Positions 44,701 through 52,512 of a stretch of 64,000 nucleotides of DNA are shown piece after piece. Source of the DNA: CAISDA01 sp050258555 (lineage in GTDB: Bacteria > Bacteroidota > Ignavibacteria > UBA10030 > UBA8401); contig JBLMZA010000094.1 in the NCBI GenBank assembly GCA_050258555.1, positions 45,003 to 109,002 on the forward strand, read 5' to 3'. Each line of letters opens with the position of its first letter. The first letter of the stretch is position 1. A program made the position numbers and the translations under genes. The notes below the pieces were generated by a model. That model was not told the origin of the DNA and searched no databases. It was given only the letters and a program-made list of their open reading frames with translations.

Positions 44701-44760
44701 ACTGTAACTTTGCGCATTCCTTTCCGTATTGAAGAGTATGAAACCGACGACCGTCAATAA
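41719..44760 (+). CDS. Two-component sensor: periplasmic beta-propeller, Y_Y_Y domain and LytS-type histidine kinase
   Basis: A 1013-residue membrane sensor. After a signal/anchor segment (about 1-22) come about a dozen two-component-propeller repeats (DGYLWFGTDEGLARFDG, DGTLWIGF, GTIWFASGK and so on, about 40-660). A Y_Y_Y domain (FTFAGLSFMASDRVRFRVLLEGF, about 690-755), one membrane span (about 768-788), and a His_kinase domain with LQPHFLFNTLNTISSL (H about 827) and an ATPase ending RNTQERLELLYP follow. This is the sensor half of a hybrid two-component system of the FCB group, here without a fused receiver and AraC part. The LytTR regulator gene overlaps its 3' end. It probably senses a glycan taken up by the SusC/SusD pair upstream. 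Confidence 0.92.
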   Translation: MSTLLYYILTLFLVTATAVSAAPFAGRGLDPAKEMYQYSHRIWQKKDGLPQNSVHTMLQTRDGYLWFGTDEGLARFDGLQFRIFNLRNTPEFRSNLVRTLYEAKDGTLWIGFTEGGIVACRAQKFIPFTAEKKFDRTTILNIYQDRRGALWFSSTNGLLRFSPADSSRRIFTEKDGLPFPLVTSVVEDASGTLLASTRYGLSILEGERFRLHPSVHFGIRSLLRDHNGTIWFASGKYGVAHLNADSSVTEYARQSGLAGQPTTEPGMWTSAVVSLTEDNAGTIWIATAGHGLYRFAQGKFSAFTTAEGLSSSFVESVLEDREGNLWIGTMGGGLNRLTNTKFTTFLPSSGPALVWSVYADRSGTIWTGNEAGSLFRLERGMLSKVFSDSSLWMGPVMSILVDRQGVLWLGSSAGIFRIHNWKKRTLTKSDYTHYESSQVNAIAEDPKGGIWFGSLRGLIHYKDGRFTTYTKEDGLGSNDVRVVYTDRKGDLWLCMSSGGVTRMHDGKFMAYNPAFYPGAPERPVSMIEDQSGTLWFGTLAGGLVRFRDEKFTPLRYAQNLFDESIFSIQEDQLGHLWMSCNNGVFRVSKKELNDVCDGASSSLHPTVYGMSDGMKSDECNGGYLNSGCTRADGTIWFPTTLGLVMAHPSRLPVNLVPPAVVIESFSADKKSVELADGVAIDPGAGVLEFTFAGLSFMASDRVRFRVLLEGFEGEWTDVGTRHYVSYTNIPPGSYRFRVQAANNDGVWNETGASVAFTLKPHFYQTSLFYVLCIVVIALSGAVTHKVYRRRKDRALIQSRRQAQLEARLKESQLNSLSMQLQPHFLFNTLNTISSLMHFDVEKADRMVAHLGDLLRTSLGRLKRQEVPLKQELEFLESYLCIEQARLDDRLCVVKEIDSETLTALVPNMLWQPLVENAIKHGIAPRKTPGRLTLTARKAGEMLELTVRDNGQGSDRPFSPSSSNGVGLRNTQERLELLYPHRHEIRFENNPEGGMTVTLRIPFRIEEYETDDRQ

Positions 44761-45547
44761 CGCGACCGACGTGCACGCGCTGCAGGTGATCCTGATCGAT
44801 GATGAGCCGCTGGCGATTCAGAAGCTGCGCCATTTCATCAAAGGCCAGGAGGATGTGGAGATTCTGGATGAATGCTCGAACGGACAGGATGCCCTGAAGT
44901 CGATCCGCGAGCTGAAGCCCGATCTTATTTTTCTCGACATACAGATGCCGGAGATGGACGGCTTTGCCATGCTGCGCGAACTCTCGGACGAGGAAATGCC
45001 GCGCGTGATTTTCGTGACGGCCTACGACGAATTCGCGCTCCGCGCATTCGAGGTGCATGCGATCGATTACCTTCTGAAACCGTTCGACCGCGCGCGCTTC
45101 GAAGAGGCGCTCTCGCATGCGCGCGAGCTCCTCGTGCAGAAACCGCAGGCGCCCGATGAGCTGCACACGCAGCTGCGTTCGCTTCTGGATGTGATGGGGC
45201 AGTCGCACCAGGGATCGGGGCGGCTCATGATCAAGTGCGAAGGGCGCGTGCTCTTCATGAAGACCGACGACATCGACTGGTTCGAGGCCGCGGGCAACTA
45301 CATCAAGGTGCACTGCGGAAGCGAAACGCATCTGCTCAGAGAAACGATGAGCAGCCTTCTGACGCAGCTCGATCCCGCAAAATTTTTGCGCATCCACCGC
45401 GGCACGATCGTCAACCTCGACCGCATCCGCGAGATGCATCCGTGGTTCAACGGCGAGTACAAGATCTTTCTCACCACCAACGCCCAGCTCATCATGAGCC
45501 GCGGCTGCCACGAGCAGTTCATCCGCACATTCGGAAAGCCGCTGTAA
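44738..45547 (+). CDS. LytTR-family response regulator
   Basis: A 269-residue regulator. The receiver (about 14-130) has VILIDDEPLAIQKL, the phosphoacceptor in LIFLDIQMPEMDG, and IDYLLKPF. The LytTR DNA-binding domain (about 160-265) has LMIKCEGRVLFMKTDDIDWFEAAGNYIKVH and FLRIHRGTIVNLDRIREM. The start codon lies inside the last codons of the kinase gene, so translation is coupled and the pair is a cognate system. Targets are unknown; LytTR proteins bind paired 9-10 base direct repeats, and none was confirmed by eye nearby. Confidence 0.92.
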   Translation: MKPTTVNNATDVHALQVILIDDEPLAIQKLRHFIKGQEDVEILDECSNGQDALKSIRELKPDLIFLDIQMPEMDGFAMLRELSDEEMPRVIFVTAYDEFALRAFEVHAIDYLLKPFDRARFEEALSHARELLVQKPQAPDELHTQLRSLLDVMGQSHQGSGRLMIKCEGRVLFMKTDDIDWFEAAGNYIKVHCGSETHLLRETMSSLLTQLDPAKFLRIHRGTIVNLDRIREMHPWFNGEYKIFLTTNAQLIMSRGCHEQFIRTFGKPL

Positions 45548-45590
45548 ACGGAACAGCCGGCCAGCGCGACGCGCCCCTGATTTTTTTGCC

Positions 45591-45621
45591 TTGTATCATT
45601 CCTCAATTGTTTTTATGTTTG
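45591..45621 (+). promoter_or_regulatory. Promoter of glnA
   Basis: A -35 TTGTAT (45591-45596), a 17-base spacer and a -10 TATGTT (45614-45619) continue as TATGTTTG, exactly the TAnnTTTG form of Bacteroidota-type promoters. The -10 overlaps the alternative ATG at 45615, which favours the later glnA start. Confidence 0.55.
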
Positions 45622-45656
45622 CACACGAAAAAACAATTCCTGAGGAAAAAAATCCC

Positions 45657-47039
45657 ATGGCAAAAAATTCGCTTGCGGTCTGCAACACGCTCCTGGCCCG
45701 GCATTCGATCGAGATGATCGATCTGAAATGCATCGATCTCACAGGCCGGCTTCATCACATCACGCTGCCGGTCTTTCCCGGCATTCTTTCCAAACTCACC
45801 GAAGAAGGCGTCGGCTTCGACGGATCAAGCTACGGGTTCCAGAAAGTCGAGCACTCGGACATGATCCTCATTCCCGATCTTGCCACGGCGGTGGTCGATC
45901 CGTTCCGCGAAGCGCCCACGCTGAGCTTTTTTGCCAATATCGTGCTGACCGACGAGGCGCGCTCGCCCTTCATTCAGGACGGCCGGCACCTGGCAAAATG
46001 CGCCGAGCGGCTCCTGGAAAAATACACGGGCGCCGATACCGTGCTGTGGGGGCCGGAATTCGAATTCTATATTTTCTCGCGCGTGAAGTTCGACACGCGC
46101 ACATCGGCCGCCTACTATGAAGTGGAGCATGCCGAAGAATTCTACAAGAACGCCTATCATGCCGCCAATCCGTTCGATGTCTACGACGATTTCCGCGACG
46201 AGGCTTCGAAGCTCCTGAAGCAGTTCGGCATTCGCGTCAAATATCATCATCATGAAGCCGGCGAGCGCGGCCAGCAGGAAATCGAAACCTACTTCGAGCC
46301 GCTTTTGGCCACGGCCGACAACATCGTGACGGCGAAGTATGCGCTCTTCAACCTTGCGCGCCAGAAGAATCTCTTCATCACATTCATGCCCAAGCCGATG
46401 TATCATCAGGCCGGCAACGGGATGCATCTGCATCTGTATCTGACGAAAAACGGCTCGAACATGTTCTACAAGAAGGGCGAGTACGGAAACATCAACGAGC
46501 TCGGCCGCTATTTCATCGGCGGCATGCTCAAGCATGGTCCGGCGCTCTCGGCCTTCACCAATCCGAGCACGAATTCCTATAAGCGGCTCGTGCCGGGCTT
46601 CGAGGCGCCCGTGGCGCTCACCTACGGCATGGCCAACCGCGCCTCGGCCGTGCGCATTCCGAGCTATGTCACCAATCCCGAGGAGACGCGCTTTGAATAC
46701 CGTCCGCCCGATGCGACGGCCAATCCGTATCTCTGCCTGGCGGCCATGCTCCTGGCCGGCATCGACGGGGTGGTCAACAAGATCGATCCGGTCGCCGAAG
46801 GCTTCGGTCCTTTCGACAAGAACCTCTCGGGAGGCGACGTGAAGGATTCGGTGCACTTTCTGCCGCGCAATCTTGCCGAAGCGCTCGATGCCCTGGAATC
46901 GGACAACGAGTTTCTGCGCCGCGACGGACTCTTCACCGACGGGCTTCTTTCGCAGTGGGTGAAGGTGAAGCAGGAGGAGATCCGCGCCATCGGCACGATG
47001 CCGCATCCGTTCGAATACACGATGTATTTCAATTTGTGA
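45657..47039 (+). CDS. glnA: Glutamine synthetase type I
   Basis: A 460-residue enzyme that forms glutamine from glutamate, ammonia and ATP. Landmarks are VGFDGSSYGFQKVEHSDMILIPD, GPEFEFYIF, NGMHLHLYL, FTNPSTNSYKRLVPGFEAPV and RFEYRPPDATANPYLCLAAML. The adenylylation tyrosine region (NLYDLP in enterobacterial enzymes) is replaced by SVHFLPRNL, so it belongs to the non-adenylylated alpha-type class. Control would then be by feedback or transcription. The ATG at 45657 has GAGGAAAA about 11 bases upstream; upstream in-frame ATGs at 45591 and 45615 fall in the promoter. It stands alone with its own promoter. Confidence 0.95.
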   Translation: MAKNSLAVCNTLLARHSIEMIDLKCIDLTGRLHHITLPVFPGILSKLTEEGVGFDGSSYGFQKVEHSDMILIPDLATAVVDPFREAPTLSFFANIVLTDEARSPFIQDGRHLAKCAERLLEKYTGADTVLWGPEFEFYIFSRVKFDTRTSAAYYEVEHAEEFYKNAYHAANPFDVYDDFRDEASKLLKQFGIRVKYHHHEAGERGQQEIETYFEPLLATADNIVTAKYALFNLARQKNLFITFMPKPMYHQAGNGMHLHLYLTKNGSNMFYKKGEYGNINELGRYFIGGMLKHGPALSAFTNPSTNSYKRLVPGFEAPVALTYGMANRASAVRIPSYVTNPEETRFEYRPPDATANPYLCLAAMLLAGIDGVVNKIDPVAEGFGPFDKNLSGGDVKDSVHFLPRNLAEALDALESDNEFLRRDGLFTDGLLSQWVKVKQEEIRAIGTMPHPFEYTMYFNL

Positions 47040-47125
47040 GGGCGGAAGGAGGCGTATCGGGCCGTTTTTAGGCGCGTTTGCGCGAAAAAACAGGCCTTTC
47101 AGCCCGTATTGCACGATTTTGGGGC

Positions 47126-47154
47126 TTGCATTTTGCCGTTTTATCTAGTATGTT
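47126..47154 (+). promoter_or_regulatory. Promoter of ssb
   Basis: A -35 TTGCAT (47126-47131), a 17-base spacer and a -10 TATGTT (47149-47154) lie 65 bases before the ssb start. An unusually long G-run (GGGGGGGAGG) forms the ribosome site just ahead of the ATG. Confidence 0.5.
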
Positions 47155-47218
47155 ATGAGTGAAACAGACCCGCAACGGTCATATTTTTCTCTATATATTA
47201 ATGGGGGGGAGGTGCTCT

Positions 47219-47653
47219 ATGGCTCGAGGATTGAATAAAGTCATGCTGATCGGCAATTTGGGAAAGGATCCCGAATTGAAATATACAAACAGCGGTGTTG
47301 CCGTGGCCACGTTTTCTGTCGCGACGCCTGATTCCTGGAAGGATCAGGACGGAAACATGCAGGAACGCACCGAATGGCACAACATCGTGGCGTGGAGAAA
47401 GCTTGCGGAGATCTGCGGCGAGTATCTGAAAAAGGGAAAGAAAGTCTACATCGAAGGAAAGATACAGACCCGGTCGTACGAAAAGGACGGGGTCAAGAAA
47501 TACATCACCGAGATCGTCGCCGATCAGCTCGTCATGCTCGACAGCGCCGGCGGCGGCGCAGGCGCCCGATCGGGAGCCGACGCGCCCGACATCTCGCAGA
47601 CCTCCGAGCCCCTGCCTCCGGGTCCGGCCGGTGAAGAGGATCTTCCCTTCTAA
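47219..47653 (+). CDS. ssb: Single-stranded DNA-binding protein
   Basis: A 144-residue protein with an N-terminal OB fold (LNKVMLIGNLGKDPELKYTNSGVAVATFSVATPDSW, then ERTEWHNIVAWRKLAEICGEYLKKGKKVYIEGKIQTRSY). A short Gly/Pro/Ala-rich linker ends in the acidic tip EEDLPF that recruits replication and repair partners. It binds ssDNA as a tetramer during replication, recombination and repair. The open frame begins 20 codons earlier, but the ATG at 47219 has a strong GGGAGG and matches the family start. A rho-independent terminator follows, so it is a single-gene unit. Confidence 0.96.
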   Translation: MARGLNKVMLIGNLGKDPELKYTNSGVAVATFSVATPDSWKDQDGNMQERTEWHNIVAWRKLAEICGEYLKKGKKVYIEGKIQTRSYEKDGVKKYITEIVADQLVMLDSAGGGAGARSGADAPDISQTSEPLPPGPAGEEDLPF

Positions 47654-47698
47654 GCGTCGTTTCCGGAATGAGCCGTTTGTGATCTGATCAGTTCAATT

Positions 47699-47738
47699 CG
47701 CCCCGTGTGAATGATATGCATGCGGGGCGTTTTTTTTT
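47699..47738 (+). terminator. Rho-independent terminator of ssb
   Basis: A 7-base GC stem (CGCCCCG at 47699-47705 with CGGGGCG at 47723-47729) is followed by nine T (47730-47738), 46 bases after the ssb stop and before the next gene. Confidence 0.85.
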
Positions 47739-47765
47739 CTACGATCGAATTTCGTACATTCGTGT

Positions 47766-49061
47766 ATGTCGCTTGAACTCACTGTTGATCTCGTACTGCT
47801 TGCGGGACTCTTGGCGTGCTCCGCGTTTTTTTCCGCATCGGAAGTCGCGCTCTTTTCGCTTCATCCCTCGCTGAAAGAAGAGGAGGGAAAGCCGAAGGAT
47901 GCCGGGCGTCGTATGGTGGAAACACTGCTGTCGCATCCGCGCCGGCTTCTGATCACGATCCTGATCGGCAGCACGATCGTCAATACGGCCGCCGCGCTCG
48001 TATCGGTCAGGATGACCGTGGGGCTCGCCGCAGAGTTCGGATGGAACCGGACCGTCGCCCTGATCATGCAGGTGGTGGTGGTGACGTTTGTCATCATCGT
48101 GGTGAGCGAGCTCTCGCCGAAAGTGCTTGCGGCGCGCGCTCCGCTTTCGGTGGCGCGCCGCGTGGCCATTCCGCTCTATCTCTTTTATAAGCTGATCTCG
48201 CCCGTGATGGCGCTCTTCGATGCGCTCCTGAAGAATGTCGAGCGCCTGGCCGCCAGAGGAAAGGCTGGCAGCGTGCTCGAAGCGGACGACATCCGCTCGC
48301 TTGTCGATTTCGGAAGCGAAGAAGGAGAGATCGACGATGAGGAGCGCTCGATCATACACAATCTGCTCGATGCGAAGGATACGGTGGTTCGCGAAGTGAT
48401 GACGCCGCGCACCGAGATGGCGGCGCTCGAAGAAGACGAGGCGACATTGGATGCCGTCATGCGCTTCATCGTCGATCACCGCCATTCGCGCATTCCCGTC
48501 TATGCCGATTCGCTCGATCATGTGCGCGGCATCCTCTATGCGAAGGAACTGCTGCCGTTTCTTGCGCAGAACGGCGGGCAGAAGACATTCACGCTTGCCA
48601 AGTATCTTCACCAGCCGCTGTTCGTCCCGGAAAGCAAGAGCATTACGGCGCTTCTGAAGGAGTTCCGGCAGAAAAAGACGCATGTCGCCATCGCCGTCGA
48701 CGAGTATGGCGGCACGGCCGGCATCGTCACATTCCAGGATGTGGTGAGCGGCATGGTGGGCGATGTTGGCGGGGAGACGGCCGACACCGCGCTCTTGGCG
48801 CAGCAGGTCTCGCCCACGCGCTTCCGGTTCGATGCGATGATCGATATCGACAGAGCGGGAGAGATGCTCGGCACAGATCTGCACGCCGAAGAGACGTTCG
48901 ACACGCTCGGCGGACTCCTGCTGCATCTGTTCGGAAAAATCCCGCGCAAGGGCGAGCAGGTCTCATTCCGCAACATTATCTTTACTGTGCTTCGGGCGCA
49001 GAAAAACCGCATCAATATCGTCGGCGCCGAAAAGCTCGGCGTTGATGAAGACATACTCTGA
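47766..49061 (+). CDS. CNNM/CorC-family membrane protein (DUF21, CBS pair, CorC/HlyC domain)
   Basis: A 431-residue protein. The N-terminal DUF21 membrane domain (about 1-190, four hydrophobic segments) has ACSAFFSASEVALFSL at its start. A CBS pair (about 205-330: VREVMTPRTEMAALEEDEATLDAVMRFI, HSRIPVYADSLDHVRGILYAKELL, HVAIAVDEYGGTAGIVTFQDVV) and a C-terminal CorC_HlyC domain (about 345-420) follow. Relatives export Mg2+ or Co2+ or regulate ion balance; the old name is hemolysin C-like. Nothing suggests a toxin. A single-base-quality start: GTACATTCGTGT precedes the ATG with no strong Shine-Dalgarno. Confidence 0.9.
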   Translation: MSLELTVDLVLLAGLLACSAFFSASEVALFSLHPSLKEEEGKPKDAGRRMVETLLSHPRRLLITILIGSTIVNTAAALVSVRMTVGLAAEFGWNRTVALIMQVVVVTFVIIVVSELSPKVLAARAPLSVARRVAIPLYLFYKLISPVMALFDALLKNVERLAARGKAGSVLEADDIRSLVDFGSEEGEIDDEERSIIHNLLDAKDTVVREVMTPRTEMAALEEDEATLDAVMRFIVDHRHSRIPVYADSLDHVRGILYAKELLPFLAQNGGQKTFTLAKYLHQPLFVPESKSITALLKEFRQKKTHVAIAVDEYGGTAGIVTFQDVVSGMVGDVGGETADTALLAQQVSPTRFRFDAMIDIDRAGEMLGTDLHAEETFDTLGGLLLHLFGKIPRKGEQVSFRNIIFTVLRAQKNRINIVGAEKLGVDEDIL

Positions 49062-49076
49062 AGAAGGATGCCTCGT

Positions 49077-50777
49077 ATGAACCGCACACGCTCGCTTGCC
49101 TGTGTTCTTCTTGTCGCCTGCTCGCTTTCCTATGCCGCATCGCCCAGGCCCGCGCATGCGCGCTCGGGCATGGTGGTCGCGGCGGATCCTCTGGCCGCGC
49201 GCGTCGGAGAAAAAATTCTCGAGGAAGGCGGCAATGCCGTCGATGCGGCCGTGGCAACGGGCTTCGCCCTTGCGGTGACGTATCCGGGCGCCGGCAATCT
49301 GGGAGGCGGCGGATTCATGGTGATCCGCTTCGCCGACGGCAGGACCGCCGCCCTCGATTACCGGGAGAAGGCGCCGCTTTCGGCGACCCGCACGATGTAC
49401 CTGGACAGCTCGGGCGCTGTCGTGCCGGAAAAAAGCACCGAGGGACATCTCGCCTCCGGCGTGCCGGGCTCCGTGGCGGGCATGCTTGAAGCGCTCTCGC
49501 GCTACGGCACGATGAAGCCCGCGCGCGTCATCGCTCCTTCCATCACGCTTGCCCGAGAGGGATTCGTCGTCACGGAGGAACTCTCCCGAAGCATGAGGCA
49601 GATGATTCCCGTCTTCCGGAAATTTCCGGCATCGATGGCCTCCTTCACGAACAATGGCGCGCCGTACCGGGAAGGCGACAGATTGAAGCAGCCCGCGCTT
49701 GCCCGCACGCTCCGCTCGATTGCCGCGCAGGGACGGGACGGCTTCTACCGCGGATGGGTCGCCGAACGGATCGTTCAGGAAATGAAGCAGGGAGGCGGAC
49801 TCATCACGCATGCCGATCTGGAATCGTACACTCCCGTCTGGCGCAATGCGCTCGCGGGATCGTACCGCGGCTATGACGTCATTTCGATGCCGCCTCCGAG
49901 CTCGGGCGGCGTCGCGCTTCTGCAGCTTTTAAATATGCTCGAGCCCGATGATTTGCGCTCATTTGGATGGAATTCGGCGAAAACCGTGCATCTGATGGCA
50001 GAATCGATGCGGCGCGTCTATGCCGACAGAGCCGAATATCTGGGGGACCCGGATTTTTATCCCGTGCCGGAGGAAGAACTCATCTCGAAAAAGTATGCCG
50101 AGACGCGCAGGGCGACGATCGACTCGCTTCATGCTTCAAGTTCCGATCGGGTTTCGCATGGGCGCATCGTCGTGGGACATGAATCGGAAGAGACGACGCA
50201 TTATTCGGTGATCGACAAGGACGGCAACTGCGTGAGCGTGACGACGACCCTGAACGGAAGCTACGGCTCGGGCGTGACGGTGACGGGGGCGGGATTTCTG
50301 CTCAACAACGAAATGGATGATTTTTCGGCGAAGCCCGGCACGCCGAATATGTACGGACTCATCGGCAATGAAGCCAATGCGATCGCGCCGGGCAAGCGCA
50401 TGCTCAGTTCGATGACGCCGACGATTCTCGTGAAGGACAACAAGCCCTTCATGGTCGTCGGTTCTCCCGGCGGATCGACCATCATCACGACCGTGTTGCA
50501 GACGATTGTGAACGTGGTGGATTTCGGCATGAATATCAGCGAGGCGGTGAACGCGCCGCGCATCCATCATCAGTGGCGTCCCGATGTGATCATGTATGAA
50601 CGCTTCGCGCTTTCATCCGATACGATCGAAAAGCTTCGTGCGATGGGACATCATCTTGAAGAGCGGCGCGGCATGCAGGGACTTGTGGAAGGGATTCTTC
50701 TGAAGCAGACCGAGGAGGGCCGGAGAGTCGAAGGCGCATCCGATGCGCGCGGCTACGGCGCCGCCTCCGGTTATTAA
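49077..50777 (+). CDS. ggt: Gamma-glutamyltranspeptidase
   Basis: A 566-residue Ntn hydrolase exported by a signal peptide (about 1-27). It has GNAVDAAVATGFALAVTYPGAGNLGGGGFMV near the N-terminus and the autocleavage site with the new N-terminal Thr in EETTHYSVIDKDGNCVS. The small-subunit block LNNEMDDFSAKPG, MLSSMTPTILVKDNKPFMVVGSPGGSTIITTV and EAVNAPRIHHQW follow. It cleaves glutathione and other gamma-glutamyl compounds in the periplasm, releasing glutamate. The ATG at 49077 has AAGG 9 bases upstream; an ATG at 49068 would have no room for a ribosome site. It begins 15 bases after the CNNM gene. Confidence 0.95.
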   Translation: MNRTRSLACVLLVACSLSYAASPRPAHARSGMVVAADPLAARVGEKILEEGGNAVDAAVATGFALAVTYPGAGNLGGGGFMVIRFADGRTAALDYREKAPLSATRTMYLDSSGAVVPEKSTEGHLASGVPGSVAGMLEALSRYGTMKPARVIAPSITLAREGFVVTEELSRSMRQMIPVFRKFPASMASFTNNGAPYREGDRLKQPALARTLRSIAAQGRDGFYRGWVAERIVQEMKQGGGLITHADLESYTPVWRNALAGSYRGYDVISMPPPSSGGVALLQLLNMLEPDDLRSFGWNSAKTVHLMAESMRRVYADRAEYLGDPDFYPVPEEELISKKYAETRRATIDSLHASSSDRVSHGRIVVGHESEETTHYSVIDKDGNCVSVTTTLNGSYGSGVTVTGAGFLLNNEMDDFSAKPGTPNMYGLIGNEANAIAPGKRMLSSMTPTILVKDNKPFMVVGSPGGSTIITTVLQTIVNVVDFGMNISEAVNAPRIHHQWRPDVIMYERFALSSDTIEKLRAMGHHLEERRGMQGLVEGILLKQTEEGRRVEGASDARGYGAASGY

Positions 50778-50806
50778 TATTCTTTATGTAGTGCGAAGCG
50801 TCATGT

Positions 50807-50829
50807 GGGGCGAAATGCCATTTCGCCCC
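50807..50829 (+). other. Perfect 10-base hairpin between ggt and prfA
   Basis: GGGGCGAAAT and its exact complement are separated by GCC. Only a loose T-rich stretch follows (TGCTGTATCTTTCTTTTT), so it may be an imperfect terminator for ggt, or a structured leader of prfA, whose start is 39 bases further on. Confidence 0.5.
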
Positions 50830-50867
50830 TGCTGTATCTTTCTTTTTATTTAAAAAATATCCTCAGT

Positions 50868-51935
50868 ATGCTGATCGAACGTCTTGAAAAAGTGAAGCAG
50901 CGGTACGCCGAAGTCACGCAGCTCTTAAGCGAGCCCGATGTGGTCTCGAACCAGGAGCGGCAGCGCGAGCTCGGCAAGGAGTACCGGGAGCTTGCCGAAG
51001 TGGTGAAGGCCTATGACAGTTATAAACGAATGTACGACAATCTGGCAGAAAGCCGCGCGCTTCTGGATTCCTCGAGCGATCCGGAATTGAAGGAACTGGC
51101 GCGCATGGATATCGCCGAGGCGGAAGGAGTGCTGCCGAAACTGGAAGAGGAGCTGAAGGCGCTCCTGATTCCGAAGGATCCGAACGATTCGAAGAACATC
51201 ATTGTCGAAATCCGCGGCGGCACAGGCGGCGAAGAAGCGGCGCTCTTTGCCGCGGATCTCTACCGCATGTATACGCGCTATGCCGAGCGCCGGGGATGGA
51301 AAGTGGAGACGCTCGACTGGAATGAGACGGCAAAAGGCGGCTTCAAGGAGATCTCATTCGCCGTGCAGGGAGAGGATGTCTACGGCACGATGAAGTATGA
51401 AAGCGGCGTGCACCGCGTGCAGCGGGTGCCGGAAACGGAATCGCAGGGCCGCACGCATACATCGGCCGCGACCGTGGTCGTGCTGCCCGAAGTGGAGGAC
51501 GTGGAAGTCGAGATCAATCCGGCCGATTTGCAGGTCGACACGTTCCGCTCGGGCGGCAAGGGCGGACAGAACGTGAACAAGGTCGAAACCGCCGTGCGCA
51601 TCACGCACCGGCCCACGGGCATCGTCGTGGCATGCCAGCAGGAGCGTTCGCAGTTTCAGAACCGGGAGCGCGCCATGAAGATGCTGCGCGCGCGCATGTA
51701 TGAGATCAAGCTGAATGAGCAGAACGCCGGCGTCGCCGCGCAGAGAAAATCGATGGTCGGTTCCGGGGACCGCTCCGATAAGATCCGCACCTACAATTTC
51801 CCGCAGAACCGCGTGACTGATCACCGCATCGGCCTCACGCTCTATAATTTATCGGATATCATCAACGGCGATGTGGGCGAGCTCATCGAGCAGCTGCGGC
51901 TGGCCGACCGCGCCTCAAAACTTTCGGAACAATGA
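50868..51935 (+). CDS. prfA: Peptide chain release factor 1
   Basis: A 355-residue class I release factor that reads UAA and UAG. Domain 2 has the PxT codon-recognition motif in VQRVPETESQGRTHTSAA (PET), and there is no SPF motif of RF2. The peptidyl-tRNA hydrolysis loop is GGKGGQNVNKVETAVRITH, with the universal GGQ; the flanking residues differ from the enterobacterial form. The frame extends 21 codons upstream, but the ATG at 50868 matches the family N-terminus (MLIERLEKVKQRY). tadA follows with a 4-base overlap. Confidence 0.95.
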   Translation: MLIERLEKVKQRYAEVTQLLSEPDVVSNQERQRELGKEYRELAEVVKAYDSYKRMYDNLAESRALLDSSSDPELKELARMDIAEAEGVLPKLEEELKALLIPKDPNDSKNIIVEIRGGTGGEEAALFAADLYRMYTRYAERRGWKVETLDWNETAKGGFKEISFAVQGEDVYGTMKYESGVHRVQRVPETESQGRTHTSAATVVVLPEVEDVEVEINPADLQVDTFRSGGKGGQNVNKVETAVRITHRPTGIVVACQQERSQFQNRERAMKMLRARMYEIKLNEQNAGVAAQRKSMVGSGDRSDKIRTYNFPQNRVTDHRIGLTLYNLSDIINGDVGELIEQLRLADRASKLSEQ

Positions 51936-52399
51936 CGGTGCATGAACGATGGATGTCCCTGGCGCTCAAGGAGGCGTTCAGGGCGCATGAGCGGAATGAA
52001 GTGCCGGTGGGCGCGATCGTTGTCTATAAGAATGCCGTGATCGGCCGGGGCCACAACCAGGTCGAGACATTGAAGGATGCGACGGCCCATGCCGAGATGA
52101 TCGCCATCAGTGCGGCGCAGTCGACCCTGGAATCGAAGTGGCTGAAGGACTGCGTGATGTATGTGACGATGGAGCCCTGTCCGATGTGCGCCGGCGCGAT
52201 GGTGCTGGCCCGGCTTCCGGTGCTCGTCTTCGGGTGCTACGATCCGAAAATGGGCGCCGCCGGCAGCTTGTATACGATTCCGGAGGACAAACGGCTCAAT
52301 CACCGCATCCACGTCGTGGCAGGCGTGTTGGATGCCGAGTGCGGCTCGCTCCTGAAGGAGTTCTTCCGCCGGCGCCGTCCGGGATCCGAAGGGGAGTAA
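51932..52399 (+). CDS. tadA: tRNA-specific adenosine deaminase
   Basis: A 155-residue zinc deaminase that converts A34 to inosine in tRNA-Arg(ACG). The active site is HAEMIAI (Zn ligand His and catalytic Glu) with EPCPMCAGAMVLARL giving the two Zn cysteines. Length and the N-terminal MSLALKEAFRAHERNEVPVGAIVV match TadA and not guanine deaminase. The ATG overlaps the prfA stop by 4 bases, so the two translation-related genes are co-expressed. Confidence 0.94.
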   Translation: MTVHERWMSLALKEAFRAHERNEVPVGAIVVYKNAVIGRGHNQVETLKDATAHAEMIAISAAQSTLESKWLKDCVMYVTMEPCPMCAGAMVLARLPVLVFGCYDPKMGAAGSLYTIPEDKRLNHRIHVVAGVLDAECGSLLKEFFRRRRPGSEGE

Positions 52400-52481
52400 A
52401 GCCGGAAAAGCGTTTCATTGATGAAATAGTTGTGACCGCGGACACATCATTCTCGATTAACTTCTTTTAACTTACGGGTGG

Positions 52482-52512
52482 TTGACATTCGAGGGCGGAT
52501 TTTTTACTTTTG
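52482..52512 (+). promoter_or_regulatory. Strong promoter at the upstream end of the leader region
   Basis: A perfect -35 TTGACA (52482-52487), a 17-base spacer and a -10 TACTTT (52505-52510) that continues as TACTTTTG, matching TAnnTTTG exactly. The transcript would begin near 52518, some 830 bases before the giant gene, so it either makes a separate small RNA or a very long leader. Confidence 0.6.
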
